Assembly (NCBI RefSeq): GCF_001005295.1
Contig: NZ_LBMK01000001.1
Span: forward strand, 240,976-304,975
Direction: 5' to 3'
DNA: 64,000 nucleotides
Source of the DNA: Streptomyces yangpuensis
Lineage (GTDB): Bacteria > Actinomycetota > Actinomycetes > Streptomycetales > Streptomycetaceae
Shown here: piece by piece, positions 28,630 to 37,022 of the stretch
Numbering within the stretch: the stretch's first letter is position 1
How the letters are laid out: each line of letters begins with the position of its first letter
Program-made: the position numbers and the translations under genes
Notes under the pieces: model-generated
What the model was told of the DNA's origin: nothing
The model's database searches: none
What the model saw: the letters and a program-made list of their open reading frames with translations, nothing else

Positions 28630-29880
28630 TCAGCGGGTGGTGGCGGGGACGTGCAGCAGCAGGTTCGGGGTGCCGGCCGGCAGACCGGTGATCCGGTCGG
28701 GTACGGCGCCGCGCACCAGCGCCTCGGACACCTGCGCCGGGGTGCGCCCCGCACCGCCGGCCAGGAGCAGCGCGGCGGCCCCCGCCACGTGCGGGGCGGC
28801 CATCGAGGTGCCGGAGGAGCGGGCCGTGGCGGTCGCCGAGTCCTTCCAGGCGGAGGTGACGGCCACGCCCGGCGCGAACAGGTCGACGCAGGCGCCGTGA
28901 CCGGAGAACGGCGCCCGGCGGTCCGCGGCGTCGGTCGCGCCGACGGTGAGGGCCTGCGGGACGGAGGCGGGGGAGCCGCCGCAGGCGTCCTTGCCCCCGT
29001 TTCCGGCTGCCGCGACGAAGGTGACACCCGAGGACACGGTCCGCAGGACGGCGGCGTCGAGGGCGCGGCTGCGGCTGCCGCCCATGCTCATGTTGGCCAC
29101 GGCCGGGGTTCCCGGGGCGCGGGTGGCGTCCTTCACCACCCAGTCGATCCCCTTGATCATGGCCGACAGCCTCCCGTCGCCGCGGCAGTCGGCCACCTTC
29201 ACCGAGACGAGGGAGACGCCCTTGGCGACCCCGTAGGTCTGCCCGCCCACCGTCCCCGCGACGTGCGTGCCGTGTCCGTTGCAGTCGCGGGAGCTCTCCA
29301 TGAACACCGCGTTGTGCCCGGCGCGGGCGCGGCCGCCGAACTCCTGGTGACGGGTGTTGATCCCGGTGTCGAGGACGTAGACGGTGACGCCCTCGGCCTT
29401 GGTGGCGTACGTGTACGAGCCGTCGAGCGGGAGTTCGCGCTGGTCGATCCGGTCCAGGGACCAGGGGGCGGGCGCCTGCGGCGCGGCCTGGGGCGTGTCG
29501 GCGGTGCCGGTGATGTGGGCGGTGTCGGTGGTGCCGGGGGTGTGGGCGGTGCCGGTGATGTGGAAGACGGTGTCCGGTTCCACGGAGGCCACCCGGGGGT
29601 CGGCGGCCAGGGCGGCGGCCCGTGCGGCCGTGGTGCGGACGGCGAAGCCGTTCAGGGCGGCCTCGTAGACGTGCCCGACCTCGTCCCCGGCGACCGCGGC
29701 CTCGGCGGCCAGGGCGCGGGTCGGGGCGCGGGAGGTGGTGTCCTTGAGGACGACGACATAAGGGGCGGTGGACCCGGAGCCGTTGCCGTTGCCGTGGCCG
29801 GGAGCCTGCGGTGGGCCCGTGACGGCGGCCGCGAGCAGGGCGGCCGCAGGGATGAGCGTGGCGAATGCGGTTGCGGTCAT
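28630..29880 (-). CDS. Secreted subtilisin-like serine peptidase (S8)
   Basis: A 416-residue exported protease. A signal peptide (ATAFATLIPAAALLAAAVTG) and an I9-type propeptide (YVVVLKDTTSRAPTRALA...VASVEPD) precede the S8 domain. Its triad is Asp in VYVLDTGI (near residue 169), His in NGHGTHVAGT (near 202) and Ser in SGTSMAAPHVAG (near 355), with the oxyanion Asn in AAAGNGG. Between propeptide and catalytic domain is a 15-residue duplication, HITGTA...HITGTA, coded by a 45-bp repeat. Cysteines DCNGHG, VADCRGD, DACGGSP and GACVD suggest two disulfides. The ATG is at 29880. Confidence 0.93.
   Translation of the reverse strand: MTATAFATLIPAAALLAAAVTGPPQAPGHGNGNGSGSTAPYVVVLKDTTSRAPTRALAAEAAVAGDEVGHVYEAALNGFAVRTTAARAAALAADPRVASVEPDTVFHITGTAHTPGTTDTAHITGTADTPQAAPQAPAPWSLDRIDQRELPLDGSYTYATKAEGVTVYVLDTGINTRHQEFGGRARAGHNAVFMESSRDCNGHGTHVAGTVGGQTYGVAKGVSLVSVKVADCRGDGRLSAMIKGIDWVVKDATRAPGTPAVANMSMGGSRSRALDAAVLRTVSSGVTFVAAAGNGGKDACGGSPASVPQALTVGATDAADRRAPFSGHGACVDLFAPGVAVTSAWKDSATATARSSGTSMAAPHVAGAAALLLAGGAGRTPAQVSEALVRGAVPDRITGLPAGTPNLLLHVPATTR
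29501..29563. repeat. 45-bp in-frame direct duplication in the subtilisin gene
   Basis: GCGGTGCCGGTGATGTGG occurs at 29501-29518 and again at 29546-29563, 45 bases apart. It encodes two HITGTA copies between propeptide and protease domain. A multiple of three keeps the frame. Confidence 0.75.
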
Positions 29881-29958
29881 GCGGCCGATGCTCTGCGAGG
29901 GGCGGTGCGGGCGCGCGGAGGGTGCGCCGAGTGGGCGCACGACACGCCGCCGCCCGGG

Positions 29959-30372
29959 CTACGGCGCGAGGGGCCAGCCGCGCATCGCGAACACGCCCTC
30001 GTCGCGGGCGCCTGCGGCATCGTAGGTGGCCAGCGCCGCCTCGTTGTCGGTGTCGACGCCCACCCACATGCCGTAGCAGCCGCGTCCCTTCGCCTCTTCC
30101 GCGAGGGCCAGGGTCAGGGCGCGGCCGATGCCGCGGCGCCGGTAGCCCTCGTCCACGGAGAGCTCGTACAGGCACATCTCGGTGCCCTTGTCGGGGTGGA
30201 CCATCTCGATGCCGGAGACCATTCCGGCGGGCACGCCGTCGACGTAGGCGATGAGCATCAGGTGCCCGGGGGTGGTGAGGAAGCGCTCGGACCATTCCTG
30301 GCGGGCGGGCCCGTCGAAGAGGGATTCGGCGGCCGAGAGCTCGGCGGGTGTGAAGGCCCGGCGGATGTCCAT
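29959..30372 (-). CDS. GNAT-family acetyltransferase
   Basis: A 137-residue GNAT protein resembling small aminoglycoside-type or protein acetyltransferases. The acetyl-CoA loop is LSVDEGYRRRGIGRALTLALAEEAKGRG, followed by WVGVDTDNEAALATYDAAGA. The ATG at 30372 is used, with an in-frame GTG at 30381 as alternative. Neither has a strong Shine-Dalgarno. It is downstream of no obvious operon partner, and the substrate cannot be told from sequence. A resistance role is not implied. Confidence 0.85.
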   Translation of the reverse strand: MDIRRAFTPAELSAAESLFDGPARQEWSERFLTTPGHLMLIAYVDGVPAGMVSGIEMVHPDKGTEMCLYELSVDEGYRRRGIGRALTLALAEEAKGRGCYGMWVGVDTDNEAALATYDAAGARDEGVFAMRGWPLAP

Positions 30373-30517
30373 GGCGGTCACGATAATGCGCGCGGAGCCG
30401 GTCGCGGGGCGTAGCCGGGCACGGCGTGGCGGGCGGCCCGGAAACTCCCGGCCAGGCGGACGCGATGCCGACTAACCTGTCCGGTTCGTCGAGGACTTGA
30501 GGCCGAGGGGGAGAGCC

Positions 30518-31291
30518 GTGAGGAATGCCGTGGTCACGCCGGGGGGCGACCGGATCCGCTGGGTGGAGCTGCCGGGCGAGGGCCCCGCCCGCGTGTACGT
30601 GCACGGCCTGGGGGCCACCTCGCCCGCCTACTTCGCGGCGAGCGCCACGCACCCGCTGCTGGCGGGCCGGCGTTCCCTGCTGGTCGACCTGCTGGGCCAC
30701 GGGCACAGCGACCGGCCCGAGGGCTTCGGCTACACCCTCGAAGAGCACGCCGACGCGCTGGCGGCCGCCCTCACCGAGGCCGGTGCGGAGGGCGCCGAGC
30801 TGATCGCCCACAGCATGGGCGGAGCCGTGGCCATCGTGCTGGCCGACCGCCACCCCCGCCTGGTGTCCCGGCTGGTGCTCGTCGACGCCAACCTCGATCC
30901 CGTGCGGCCCCGCCCCGTCGCCCCCGGGAGCAGCGGGATCGCCTCCTACACCGAGGAGGAGTTCCTCGCCGGCGGATGGGCCGAGGTGCGCGACAGGGCC
31001 GGCGCGCACTGGTGGTCCACGATGCGGCTGGCGGGCCGTACCGCCCTGTACCGCAGCGCCGTCCACCTCGCGGCGGGCACCACCCCCACCATGCGCGAGC
31101 TGCTGCTGGAGCTGAGGATCCCGCGCACCTTCCTGCTGCCCGAGGCGGACGCCCCGCTCCCGGGCGCCGACGCCCTCCGGGCCGCGGGCGTCGCCGTGGT
31201 TTCCGTCCCCGACTGCGGGCACAACATCATGCTGGACAACCCGGAAGCCTTCGCCCGGGCCGCCGCCACGGCCCTGGTCGCGGGCCACTAG
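30518..31291 (+). CDS. Alpha/beta hydrolase
   Basis: A 257-residue hydrolase of the abhydrolase-1 type. RVYVHGLGATSPAYF supplies the oxyanion hole, LIAHSMGGAVAIVLA the nucleophile Ser (near residue 109) and SVPDCGHNIMLDNPEAFA the catalytic His. There is no signal peptide. GAGGGGGAGAGCC precedes the GTG at 30518. Esterase, epoxide hydrolase or haloalkane-type reactions are all possible for this fold. Confidence 0.88.
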   Translation: MRNAVVTPGGDRIRWVELPGEGPARVYVHGLGATSPAYFAASATHPLLAGRRSLLVDLLGHGHSDRPEGFGYTLEEHADALAAALTEAGAEGAELIAHSMGGAVAIVLADRHPRLVSRLVLVDANLDPVRPRPVAPGSSGIASYTEEEFLAGGWAEVRDRAGAHWWSTMRLAGRTALYRSAVHLAAGTTPTMRELLLELRIPRTFLLPEADAPLPGADALRAAGVAVVSVPDCGHNIMLDNPEAFARAAATALVAGH

Positions 31292-31314
31292 GCATCGCCC
31301 TTCAGGCGTCGCCT

Positions 31315-32214
31315 CTAGGGCACGGCTTCCAGTAGTTCCATGTCCCCGGGCGACAGCCGCAGCGCGCCGGCGGCGATGTTCTGCGCCAGGTGACCGGGGT
31401 TCGACGTACCGGGGATGGCCAGGACGTTCGGCCCGCGGTGCAGCGTCCAGGCCAGCCGGATCTGCGCGGGTGTCACCCCGTGCGCGCGGGCGACCGCGCG
31501 CAGCGCTTCGTCGTGGGCGTCGTCCGCGGGTGCCTCGCGCCGGTGCCCCGAGATCGCGAAGAACGGCACGAAGGCGATGCCCTGCCGGCGGCAGCTGTCC
31601 ATCAGGCCGGTGGCGTCGGCGCGCCGCTGTCCCAGGCCGTACGGATTCTGCACGCAGACCACGGGCGCGATGTCCTGCGCCTCGGCGAGCTGCTCGGGAG
31701 TGACGCACGACAGGCCCAGATGGCGGATGAGCCCGGCCTGCCGGAGTTCGGCCAGCGCACCGAAGTGCTCCGCGAGCGACACGACCCCGTTCAGGCGCAG
31801 GTTGACGACATCGAGGTGGTCCCGGCCGAGCTGACGCAGATTCTCCTCGACCTGTCCGCGCAGCTGCCCGGGCTCGGCCATCCCCAGCCATGCACCCGAG
31901 GGATCCCGGCCCGGTCCGACCTTCGTGACGATGACCAGGTCGTCGGGGTACGGCGCCAGGGCCCGGTTGACGAGCTCGTTGGCGGAGCGCAGCGGCGAGA
32001 AGTAGAACGAGGCGGTGTCGATGTGGTTCACCCCGTGGTCGACCGCGCTCCGCAGGATCCCGACGGCCACCCCCCGGTCGATCGGAGCGCCGTCGGAGTT
32101 GCCGCTCATCCCGTTGCCGGTCAGCCTCATCGTGCCGAACCCGAGGCGGTTCACCTCCAGGTCTCCGAGCCTCCAGGTGCCCGCCGTCGCCGCCGTGAGC
32201 GTCACTGATCCCAT
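31315..32214 (-). CDS. Aldo/keto reductase family oxidoreductase
   Basis: A 299-residue NADPH-dependent TIM-barrel oxidoreductase. Catalytic Asp and Tyr are in HIDTASFYFSP (near residues 66-71) and the Lys in VIVTKVGPG. In place of the usual active-site His the strand reads LDVVNLRLNG, a substitution typical of one bacterial subgroup of the family. The coenzyme loop ends in VLAIPGTSNPGHLAQNIAAG. The ATG is at 32214. It converges with the hydrolase gene with a 23-base gap. Confidence 0.88.
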   Translation of the reverse strand: MGSVTLTAATAGTWRLGDLEVNRLGFGTMRLTGNGMSGNSDGAPIDRGVAVGILRSAVDHGVNHIDTASFYFSPLRSANELVNRALAPYPDDLVIVTKVGPGRDPSGAWLGMAEPGQLRGQVEENLRQLGRDHLDVVNLRLNGVVSLAEHFGALAELRQAGLIRHLGLSCVTPEQLAEAQDIAPVVCVQNPYGLGQRRADATGLMDSCRRQGIAFVPFFAISGHRREAPADDAHDEALRAVARAHGVTPAQIRLAWTLHRGPNVLAIPGTSNPGHLAQNIAAGALRLSPGDMELLEAVP

Positions 32215-32431
32215 GGTGTCCCGCTTCCGTGCCCGTGGTCGTCGTACCGGCAGCCGCGACCGGTCGGGGCCGCCGCCGCGCTCCGGGAGTATGGGACGGG
32301 GACCGACGTGGTGAGAAGGCGTACCGGGGTAGCGAAAGATCACACCCGGGACGGGAACTCGGCTCCGGTGAAAACCCGTTGGACCTTGTGCAAGGGCTCG
32401 CGGGTGAACCGGCCGCGCGGCCCGCAGCCCG
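32215..32431. other. Gap between the aldo/keto reductase and a small secreted-protein gene
   Basis: 217 bases with no coding signal. It contains the leader of the aldo/keto reductase gene and ends next to the stop of the 32432 gene. I see no clear promoter motif. Confidence 0.5.
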
Positions 32432-32914
32432 CTAGCCCTGGGCGTGCGGGGAAGGGGTGCCGTCGGTCCAGGCGTAGACACGCTTGCCGCGCACGACGAC
32501 CTGGTACTGGCGGAAGTCCCGGCACTCGGAGCGGACTTCGGCCCGCAGCTCGTTCGGCCACCACCTGGCGTGCAGCTCCGGGGCGCCCTGCTGCTTCGGC
32601 GTGCCCGCCGTGCACTGCGGGCCGTCCAGCGGGGTTTTGCCCAGGTCGAACCGTATGAGCCGGGCCTCCCCGGTGGTGCGCACGCGTATACGGACGTCGG
32701 TGGCGTCCTTGGGTATCCAGGACGGCAGGGCGAAGGGTGCTTTCGCGCGCGTCGGGGCGTCGGCGGCGGTCGCGAAACGCTTGCCCTTCTCCTTGTGCAC
32801 CTTGTGGTCGATGGTGTCCGTCACGGGGTTCGGCGGCAGGTTGGGCAGGGCGAAGGCGGCGGTGGCGAGCACTCCCACGGTGGCGGCGGCGATGACGAGC
32901 GGGCGGCGTTTCAT
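32432..32914 (-). CDS. Exported or membrane-tethered protein of unknown function
   Basis: A 160-residue protein with an N-terminal hydrophobic segment (RRPLVIAAATVGVLATAAFALPNLPPNP), most likely an uncleaved anchor or signal peptide. The mature part is mixed beta/alpha with two cysteines (GPQCTAG and RSECRDFRQY). I recognise no family; similar proteins are frequent as singletons in Streptomyces. The start is ATG 32914, with GGAAGG just upstream at a short distance. Longer frames upstream have low-complexity content only. Confidence 0.68.
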   Translation of the reverse strand: MKRRPLVIAAATVGVLATAAFALPNLPPNPVTDTIDHKVHKEKGKRFATAADAPTRAKAPFALPSWIPKDATDVRIRVRTTGEARLIRFDLGKTPLDGPQCTAGTPKQQGAPELHARWWPNELRAEVRSECRDFRQYQVVVRGKRVYAWTDGTPSPHAQG

Positions 32915-33144
32915 GCCTTCCAGTCTCGGCGAGGAGATGCCGTTCGCGCGTCCCTCGTCAGAACGAACCGTGGCCCGGCCGAAGGTCTCACACGGCGTCA
33001 TACATGGGAGGGTTGCCGGTGACGACCGCGTCACACGCAGTGACCGGGGGCCGTGCAGGAGCCGCGGGCCGCACAGTAACCGGGCGGCGCCCGGCCCCGT
33101 TGGCCGGTTGACCGTCCGCCCGGCCCCCCTCCCGAGGACCCCCC

Positions 33145-33609
33145 ATGCGCCGTCGCCGCCTCCTGCCCGCCCTCGCGACCGCCACGGCCACCGCCGTGCT
33201 CGCCCTCTCGCCCGCTGCCTGGGCCGCACCCGAGGTCCCGGCCGACAAACCGCAGGTGCTGAGCCGCTGGACGCAGCCCAGCGCCGCCAGTTACGAGGCC
33301 TGGGCCGACGCGCGCGAGCACCGCGCCGCCTGGGCCGCGTACGGCTTCGACTGGTCGACCGACCAGTGCACGACCTCCCCGGACAACCCCTTCGGCTTCC
33401 CCTTCGCGGCGGCCTGCGCCCGCCACGACTTCGGCTACCGCAACCACCGGGCGGCCGGGCTGTTCCCGGCCGCCAAGGCCCGGCTCGACGACGCGTTCCA
33501 CGCGGACATGAAGCGGGTGTGCGCCCGTTACACGGGCAGCCTCAAGCGTTCGTGCGACGGCACCGCCTGGACGTACTACCAGGCGGTCAGGCTCCTCGGT
33601 ATTTCCTAG
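33145..33609 (+). CDS. Secreted phospholipase A2
   Basis: A 154-residue secreted enzyme that releases the sn-2 fatty acid of phospholipids, calcium-dependent in the Streptomyces homologues. A ~28-residue signal peptide (LLPALATATATAVLALSPAAWA) is followed by the family core FDWSTDQCTTSPDNPFGFPF and CARHDFGYRNH with the catalytic His-Asp pair (near residues 94-95). Four cysteines can form two disulfides (DQC-, AAC-, RVC-, RSC-). GAGGAC precedes the ATG. Its stop TAG lies inside the terminator hairpin. Confidence 0.93.
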   Translation: MRRRRLLPALATATATAVLALSPAAWAAPEVPADKPQVLSRWTQPSAASYEAWADAREHRAAWAAYGFDWSTDQCTTSPDNPFGFPFAAACARHDFGYRNHRAAGLFPAAKARLDDAFHADMKRVCARYTGSLKRSCDGTAWTYYQAVRLLGIS

Positions 33610-33647
33610 TGCTGTGACCCGGTGAACCTTTCCGGTCGCAGCACTAG
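33606..33647 (+). terminator. Hairpin terminator of the phospholipase A2 gene
   Basis: Arms 33606-33619 and 33634-33647 pair over 14 positions with a single G-U wobble. The stop codon of the gene lies in the left arm. Confidence 0.75.
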
Positions 33648-33658
33648 CGACCGCAGGC

Positions 33659-33743
33659 GTTCACACACAGAGCGCGTTCGCACGCAGAGCGCGTTTACAC
33701 ACAGAGTGAGTTCACACCCAGAGCACGTTCACACGCAGAGCAC
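33659..33743. repeat. Five tandem 17-bp repeats reaching into a gene end
   Basis: Five head-to-tail copies of GTTCACACGCAGAGCAC-like units (33659, 33676, 33693, 33710, 33727), differing at one to a few bases each. The last copy supplies the stop codon of the sulfite-oxidase-like gene on the minus strand (TGA at 33731-33729). Confidence 0.9.
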
Positions 33744-34850
33744 GGGGACCCGCTGGACCAGGTTGTTGGCGAAACCGCCGCGGTTCCACGGCTGTTCGAG
33801 TGGCTGGGTGCGTCCCTGGGTGTCCGTGGCGCGGACGGTGAGCGTGTGGCGGCCCGGTACGGCCGTCCACACGCAGCTCCACGCCTGCCACGCCCACGGA
33901 TGCGCCCCTGGCGCCGCGACCTCGGCCGCCGCCCAGTTCAGGCCGTCGTCGGCGCTCACCTCCACCCGGGCCACGGCCCCGTGGCCGGACCACGCCCGCC
34001 CCGCGAGACGCACCGGGCCGGGGTGCACGACACGGGTGCGCGACATGAAGTCGGGGAAGCCCGGCGGGGCCATCAGGGCACGCGGCGCGATACGGGTCAC
34101 CGGTTCCCCGGGGTCGTCCGGATCGTCGGCGGACCGCCGCAAGCGGTAGGCCACGGACTGCTGGAACCCGGTGAACGGCGTGTCGACGAGGGTGATGTCC
34201 CGCAGCCACTTGACGTGCGCCATGCCGTACCAGCCCGGTACGACCAGCCGCAGCGGATACCCGTGCTGCGGCGGCAGGAGCCGGCCGTTCATGGCGTAGG
34301 CGATCAGCACACCCGAGTCCTCCCCGGTGGCGTACGGCAGCGGCAGGCTGCGCCGGTAGTCCTGCTCGACACCGCGCTCCACACCGTGGTCGGCCCCGGT
34401 GAACACCGCTTCGACGGCATCGGGCCGCACCCCCGCCCCCTCCAGTACGAGACCCAGCGGGACCCCGGTCCAGTCGGCCGTGCCCACCGCCTCGACCAGC
34501 CACGGCTGGCTGACCGGCCGGGGGGACAGGAGCGCCCGGCCGTTGCCCGCGCACTCCATCGTGACGCGGCGGGTGACGGGGGGGAACGCCCGCAGCAGGC
34601 CGAGATCCAGCGACAGCGGCGTGTCGACCAGGCCGCCCACGGTCAGCCGCCAGCCGTCCGCGTCGGCGGCGGGGATGTCGTAGTGGACCAGGACGTAGTG
34701 CAGCCCGGGCGGCGTGACCTCGTAGCGCAGGGCCTCCAGCGGCAGGCCGTGGTTGCGGGCCGCGAGCGCCAGCTCCTCCTGGCCGATGCCCTCACCGGCG
34801 GGGGCGATGCGCGCCGGGGCGCTGATGTCGCGCACGGACGCCTCTTCCAT
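33729..34850 (-). CDS. Sulfite-oxidase-family molybdopterin oxidoreductase
   Basis: A 373-residue enzyme with a molybdopterin-binding domain and a C-terminal Mo-co dimerisation domain. The Mo-ligating Cys is in MECAGNGRALLSPRP (near residue 103), with further contacts in YGMAHVKWLRDITLVDTPF. There is no Tat signal, so it acts in the cytoplasm unless partnered. The start is uncertain: ATG 34850 is used, but GTG 34904 would start 3 bases after the upstream gene's stop and would be translationally coupled. The stop lies inside a 17-bp tandem repeat. The substrate may be sulfite or another oxyanion. Confidence 0.85.
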   Translation of the reverse strand: MEEASVRDISAPARIAPAGEGIGQEELALAARNHGLPLEALRYEVTPPGLHYVLVHYDIPAADADGWRLTVGGLVDTPLSLDLGLLRAFPPVTRRVTMECAGNGRALLSPRPVSQPWLVEAVGTADWTGVPLGLVLEGAGVRPDAVEAVFTGADHGVERGVEQDYRRSLPLPYATGEDSGVLIAYAMNGRLLPPQHGYPLRLVVPGWYGMAHVKWLRDITLVDTPFTGFQQSVAYRLRRSADDPDDPGEPVTRIAPRALMAPPGFPDFMSRTRVVHPGPVRLAGRAWSGHGAVARVEVSADDGLNWAAAEVAAPGAHPWAWQAWSCVWTAVPGRHTLTVRATDTQGRTQPLEQPWNRGGFANNLVQRVPVLCV

Positions 34851-34907
34851 CTCCCCATGGTCGCGCGCCCCGCCCCGCAGGGCATGTCGTCGCCCGCGGG
34901 CCACCCG

Positions 34908-36209
34908 TCACAGGTGCCGGATGAACCAGTCGCGGGCCAGGGCGGCCACCTCGTCCAGGGCGCCCGGCTCCTCGAAGAGGTGCGTGGCTCCCGGGACGAC
35001 CTCCAGCCGGGTCTCGCAGAGCAGCTCCCGCTGCGCGGCGCGGTTGAGTTCCAGCACGGTGGTGTCGCGGCCGCCGACGACGAGCAGGGTGGGCGCCCGT
35101 ACGGAGGCCAGCCGGGGCCCGGCGAGGTCGGGCCGGCCGCCGCGCGAGACCACGGCGCCGATGTCGGCGTCGGCGGCGGACGCGGCCCACAGCGCGGCCG
35201 CGGCCCCGGTGCTCGCGCCGAAGTAGCCGACCGGGAGGGGCGCGCGCCGGCGGAGCCAGGCGGTGGCGGCCGCGAGCCGTCCGGCCAGCGGCTCGATGTC
35301 GAAGACGTTGGCCCGGTCGGCCTCCTCGGCGGGCGTCAGCAGGTCGAAGAGCAGGGTGCCCAGGCCCGCCCGGTTCAGGTCCGCCGCGACCGTCCGGTTG
35401 CGCGGGCTGCGACGGCTGCTGCCGGAACCGTGGGCGAACACCACGACCGCCCCGGCCCCCTCCGGCAGGGCCAGGTCCCCGGCCAGAGCGAGACCGCCGG
35501 CGTCCACCTCGACCTCGACGGCCCGGGCGGCCTCGACGGCGCCGACGCTCCCGACGGCCCGCGCGGGCCGTGGGCCGGCCGCCGCCTGCGCCAGCAGGGA
35601 GACGACCTCCTCGTCGGAGGTCTGGGAGAAGTCCCGGTACCACTCGCCGACGGCCCGGAAGGCGCGCGGCGCGGAGAGGCACACCACCTCGTCGGTCTCC
35701 TCGCGCAGCCGGGCGACCGCGTCGGGCGGGGCCACCGGGACGGCCAGCACCACACGGGCCGCGCCCTGCGCCCGTACGACCTGGCAGGCGGCGGCCGCCG
35801 TGGCTCCGGTGGCGATCCCGTCGTCGACCACGATCACCGTCCGCCCGTCGAGGGCCACCCGGGGCCGGTCGCCGCGGAACCTGCGGGCCCGCCGGGCGAG
35901 CTCCGCCTCCTCGGCGCGCTCGACCGCCTCCAGGTCCTCGCGCGTGACGCGGCTGCTGCGGACGATGTCCTCGCTGATGACCCGTACGCCGCCCTCGCCG
36001 ATCGCCCCGAAGCCGAGCTCGCGGTGGTGCGGGACACCGAGCTTGCGGACCACGATCACGTCGAGCGGGGCGCCGAGGGCCCGGGCCACGGGGAAGGCCA
36101 CCGGGACGCCGCCGCGGGGCAGGCCCAGTACGACGGGACGTTCCTCGTGCAGATGGCGGAGGGCTGCGGCGAGCCGCTCCCCGGCGTCCGCGCGGTCGGT
36201 GAAGAGCAC
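34908..36209 (-). CDS. Phosphoribosyltransferase fused to an alpha/beta hydrolase
   Basis: A 433-residue two-domain protein. Residues 1-215 form a type I phosphoribosyltransferase with the PRPP-binding loop VIVVDDGIATGATAAAA (near residue 125). Residues 225-433 form a dienelactone-hydrolase-like domain with VVVFAHGSGSSRRSPRN, the nucleophile elbow GYFGASTGAAAAL and a His in GATHLFEEPG. Such fusions recur in actinobacteria, often beside stress genes, with no proven activity. The GTG start is at 36209. The next gene begins within a few bases of its end, suggesting one transcript. Confidence 0.88.
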   Translation of the reverse strand: MLFTDRADAGERLAAALRHLHEERPVVLGLPRGGVPVAFPVARALGAPLDVIVVRKLGVPHHRELGFGAIGEGGVRVISEDIVRSSRVTREDLEAVERAEEAELARRARRFRGDRPRVALDGRTVIVVDDGIATGATAAAACQVVRAQGAARVVLAVPVAPPDAVARLREETDEVVCLSAPRAFRAVGEWYRDFSQTSDEEVVSLLAQAAAGPRPARAVGSVGAVEAARAVEVEVDAGGLALAGDLALPEGAGAVVVFAHGSGSSRRSPRNRTVAADLNRAGLGTLLFDLLTPAEEADRANVFDIEPLAGRLAAATAWLRRRAPLPVGYFGASTGAAAALWAASAADADIGAVVSRGGRPDLAGPRLASVRAPTLLVVGGRDTTVLELNRAAQRELLCETRLEVVPGATHLFEEPGALDEVAALARDWFIRHL

Positions 36210-36575
36210 GGGGGTTCACCCCCAACCCGAGGGGAGACGGGACCACGCACCCCCCTCCTTCCGACGCAACCCCACGCGGGGGATTCCCGCAAGTCGGGGA
36301 GGGCGGCGGACCGCGCCACGGACCCCCGGCGGCCTCCGGGGTCCGCCGGGCCCCGGAGGCTCCCCGGAGGCGGAGCGGCCTCTTCCGTCGACGGGTCCGC
36401 CGTGTACGGCCGGCGGGTCTTCTTCGGCCGATCTGCGTTCCGGTGCGGGCGAGTTCGGCCCGCGCGGCGGTGAAGGAAGCCGCCGCGAGCGCCCTCCCGG
36501 CGCCTCCGGAGCGGGGCCCGGCGCCCCGCCCGACCGGCCCGGCCACCCCCCGGCCGACCGCTGCGACCTGCGCGA
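36210..36575. other. Intergenic region upstream of the phosphoribosyltransferase fusion
   Basis: About 370 bases of very GC-rich sequence. It contains a few GC inverted repeats, such as the CCCCGGAGGCTCCCCGGAGG block near 36352-36371. No reading frame has coding character and I see no clear promoter. Confidence 0.5.
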
Positions 36576-36599
36576 AAGCCCTCCACGGAGGGAGGGCTT
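36576..36599 (-). terminator. Terminator of the tRNA-Arg gene
   Basis: A perfect 9-bp stem AAGCCCTCC / GGAGGGCTT (36576-36584 with 36591-36599), followed on the minus strand by TTTCGC. It lies about 28 bases after the 3' end of the tRNA. Confidence 0.8.
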
Positions 36600-36626
36600 C
36601 GGGTGGTGCGGGTGATGAAGAATGTG

Positions 36627-36699
36627 TGCCCCCGGCAGGACTCGAACCTGCGGCCAAGTGCTTAGAAGGCACCTGCTCTATCCACTGAGCTACGGGGGC
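36627..36699 (-). tRNA. tRNA-Arg (anticodon TCT)
   Basis: A 73-base cloverleaf. The acceptor stem GCCCCCG pairs with CGGGGGC, the D-arm reads GCTCAGTGGATAGAGC, the anticodon loop is CTTCTAA with anticodon TCT (36666-36660 region), and the T-arm reads GCAGGTTCGAGTCCTGC. The discriminator base is A and CCA is not encoded. It reads the rare AGA codons and stands alone with its own terminator. Confidence 0.95.
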
Positions 36700-37022
36700 C
36701 GGAAGGTGGCCTTGGTGGGCCTGGAGCCCCTGGTGGGGGCGGGACTTCGGTCCGTTCCGGGTCAAGGATAGGGCTCCGGCCGCCTTGTCCCGGTTGCTTC
36801 ACTCGCGGGCCACGATGTGGAGGTTCCGTGAAGCGGTCCCGATAATCGCAGGCAGGTGCGATTCTCGCATCGCTTTTGCGCCGCGGCGCCCTGGGTGTTG
36901 TGCACTCGTTATGCCTGCGCCCCACTCGTCCGTCGTGCCCGGAATGTCCCACTGAAGTCGCGGTCGGCGCGCAGGGGGCGTATAAGCTTCAAAAATGGTC
37001 CTAAATTGGGCATTCTTCGCAT
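36700..37022. promoter_or_regulatory. Intergenic region before dynA with AT-rich promoter-like end
   Basis: 323 bases between the tRNA and the dynamin pair. The last 45 bases are unusually AT-rich for this genome, with a TATAAG at 36981-36986 that fits a -10 box for the dynA gene. On the minus strand CTATCCTTGACC near 36770-36760 may belong to the tRNA promoter. No reading frame is convincing. Confidence 0.4.

Noticed and set aside
33659..33743. CRISPR array
   Set aside because: The 17-bp units are directly adjacent with no spacers, and no cas gene is near.
36627..36699. tRNA-Arg as integration site
   Set aside because: No repeat of the tRNA 3' end and no integrase gene in the window.
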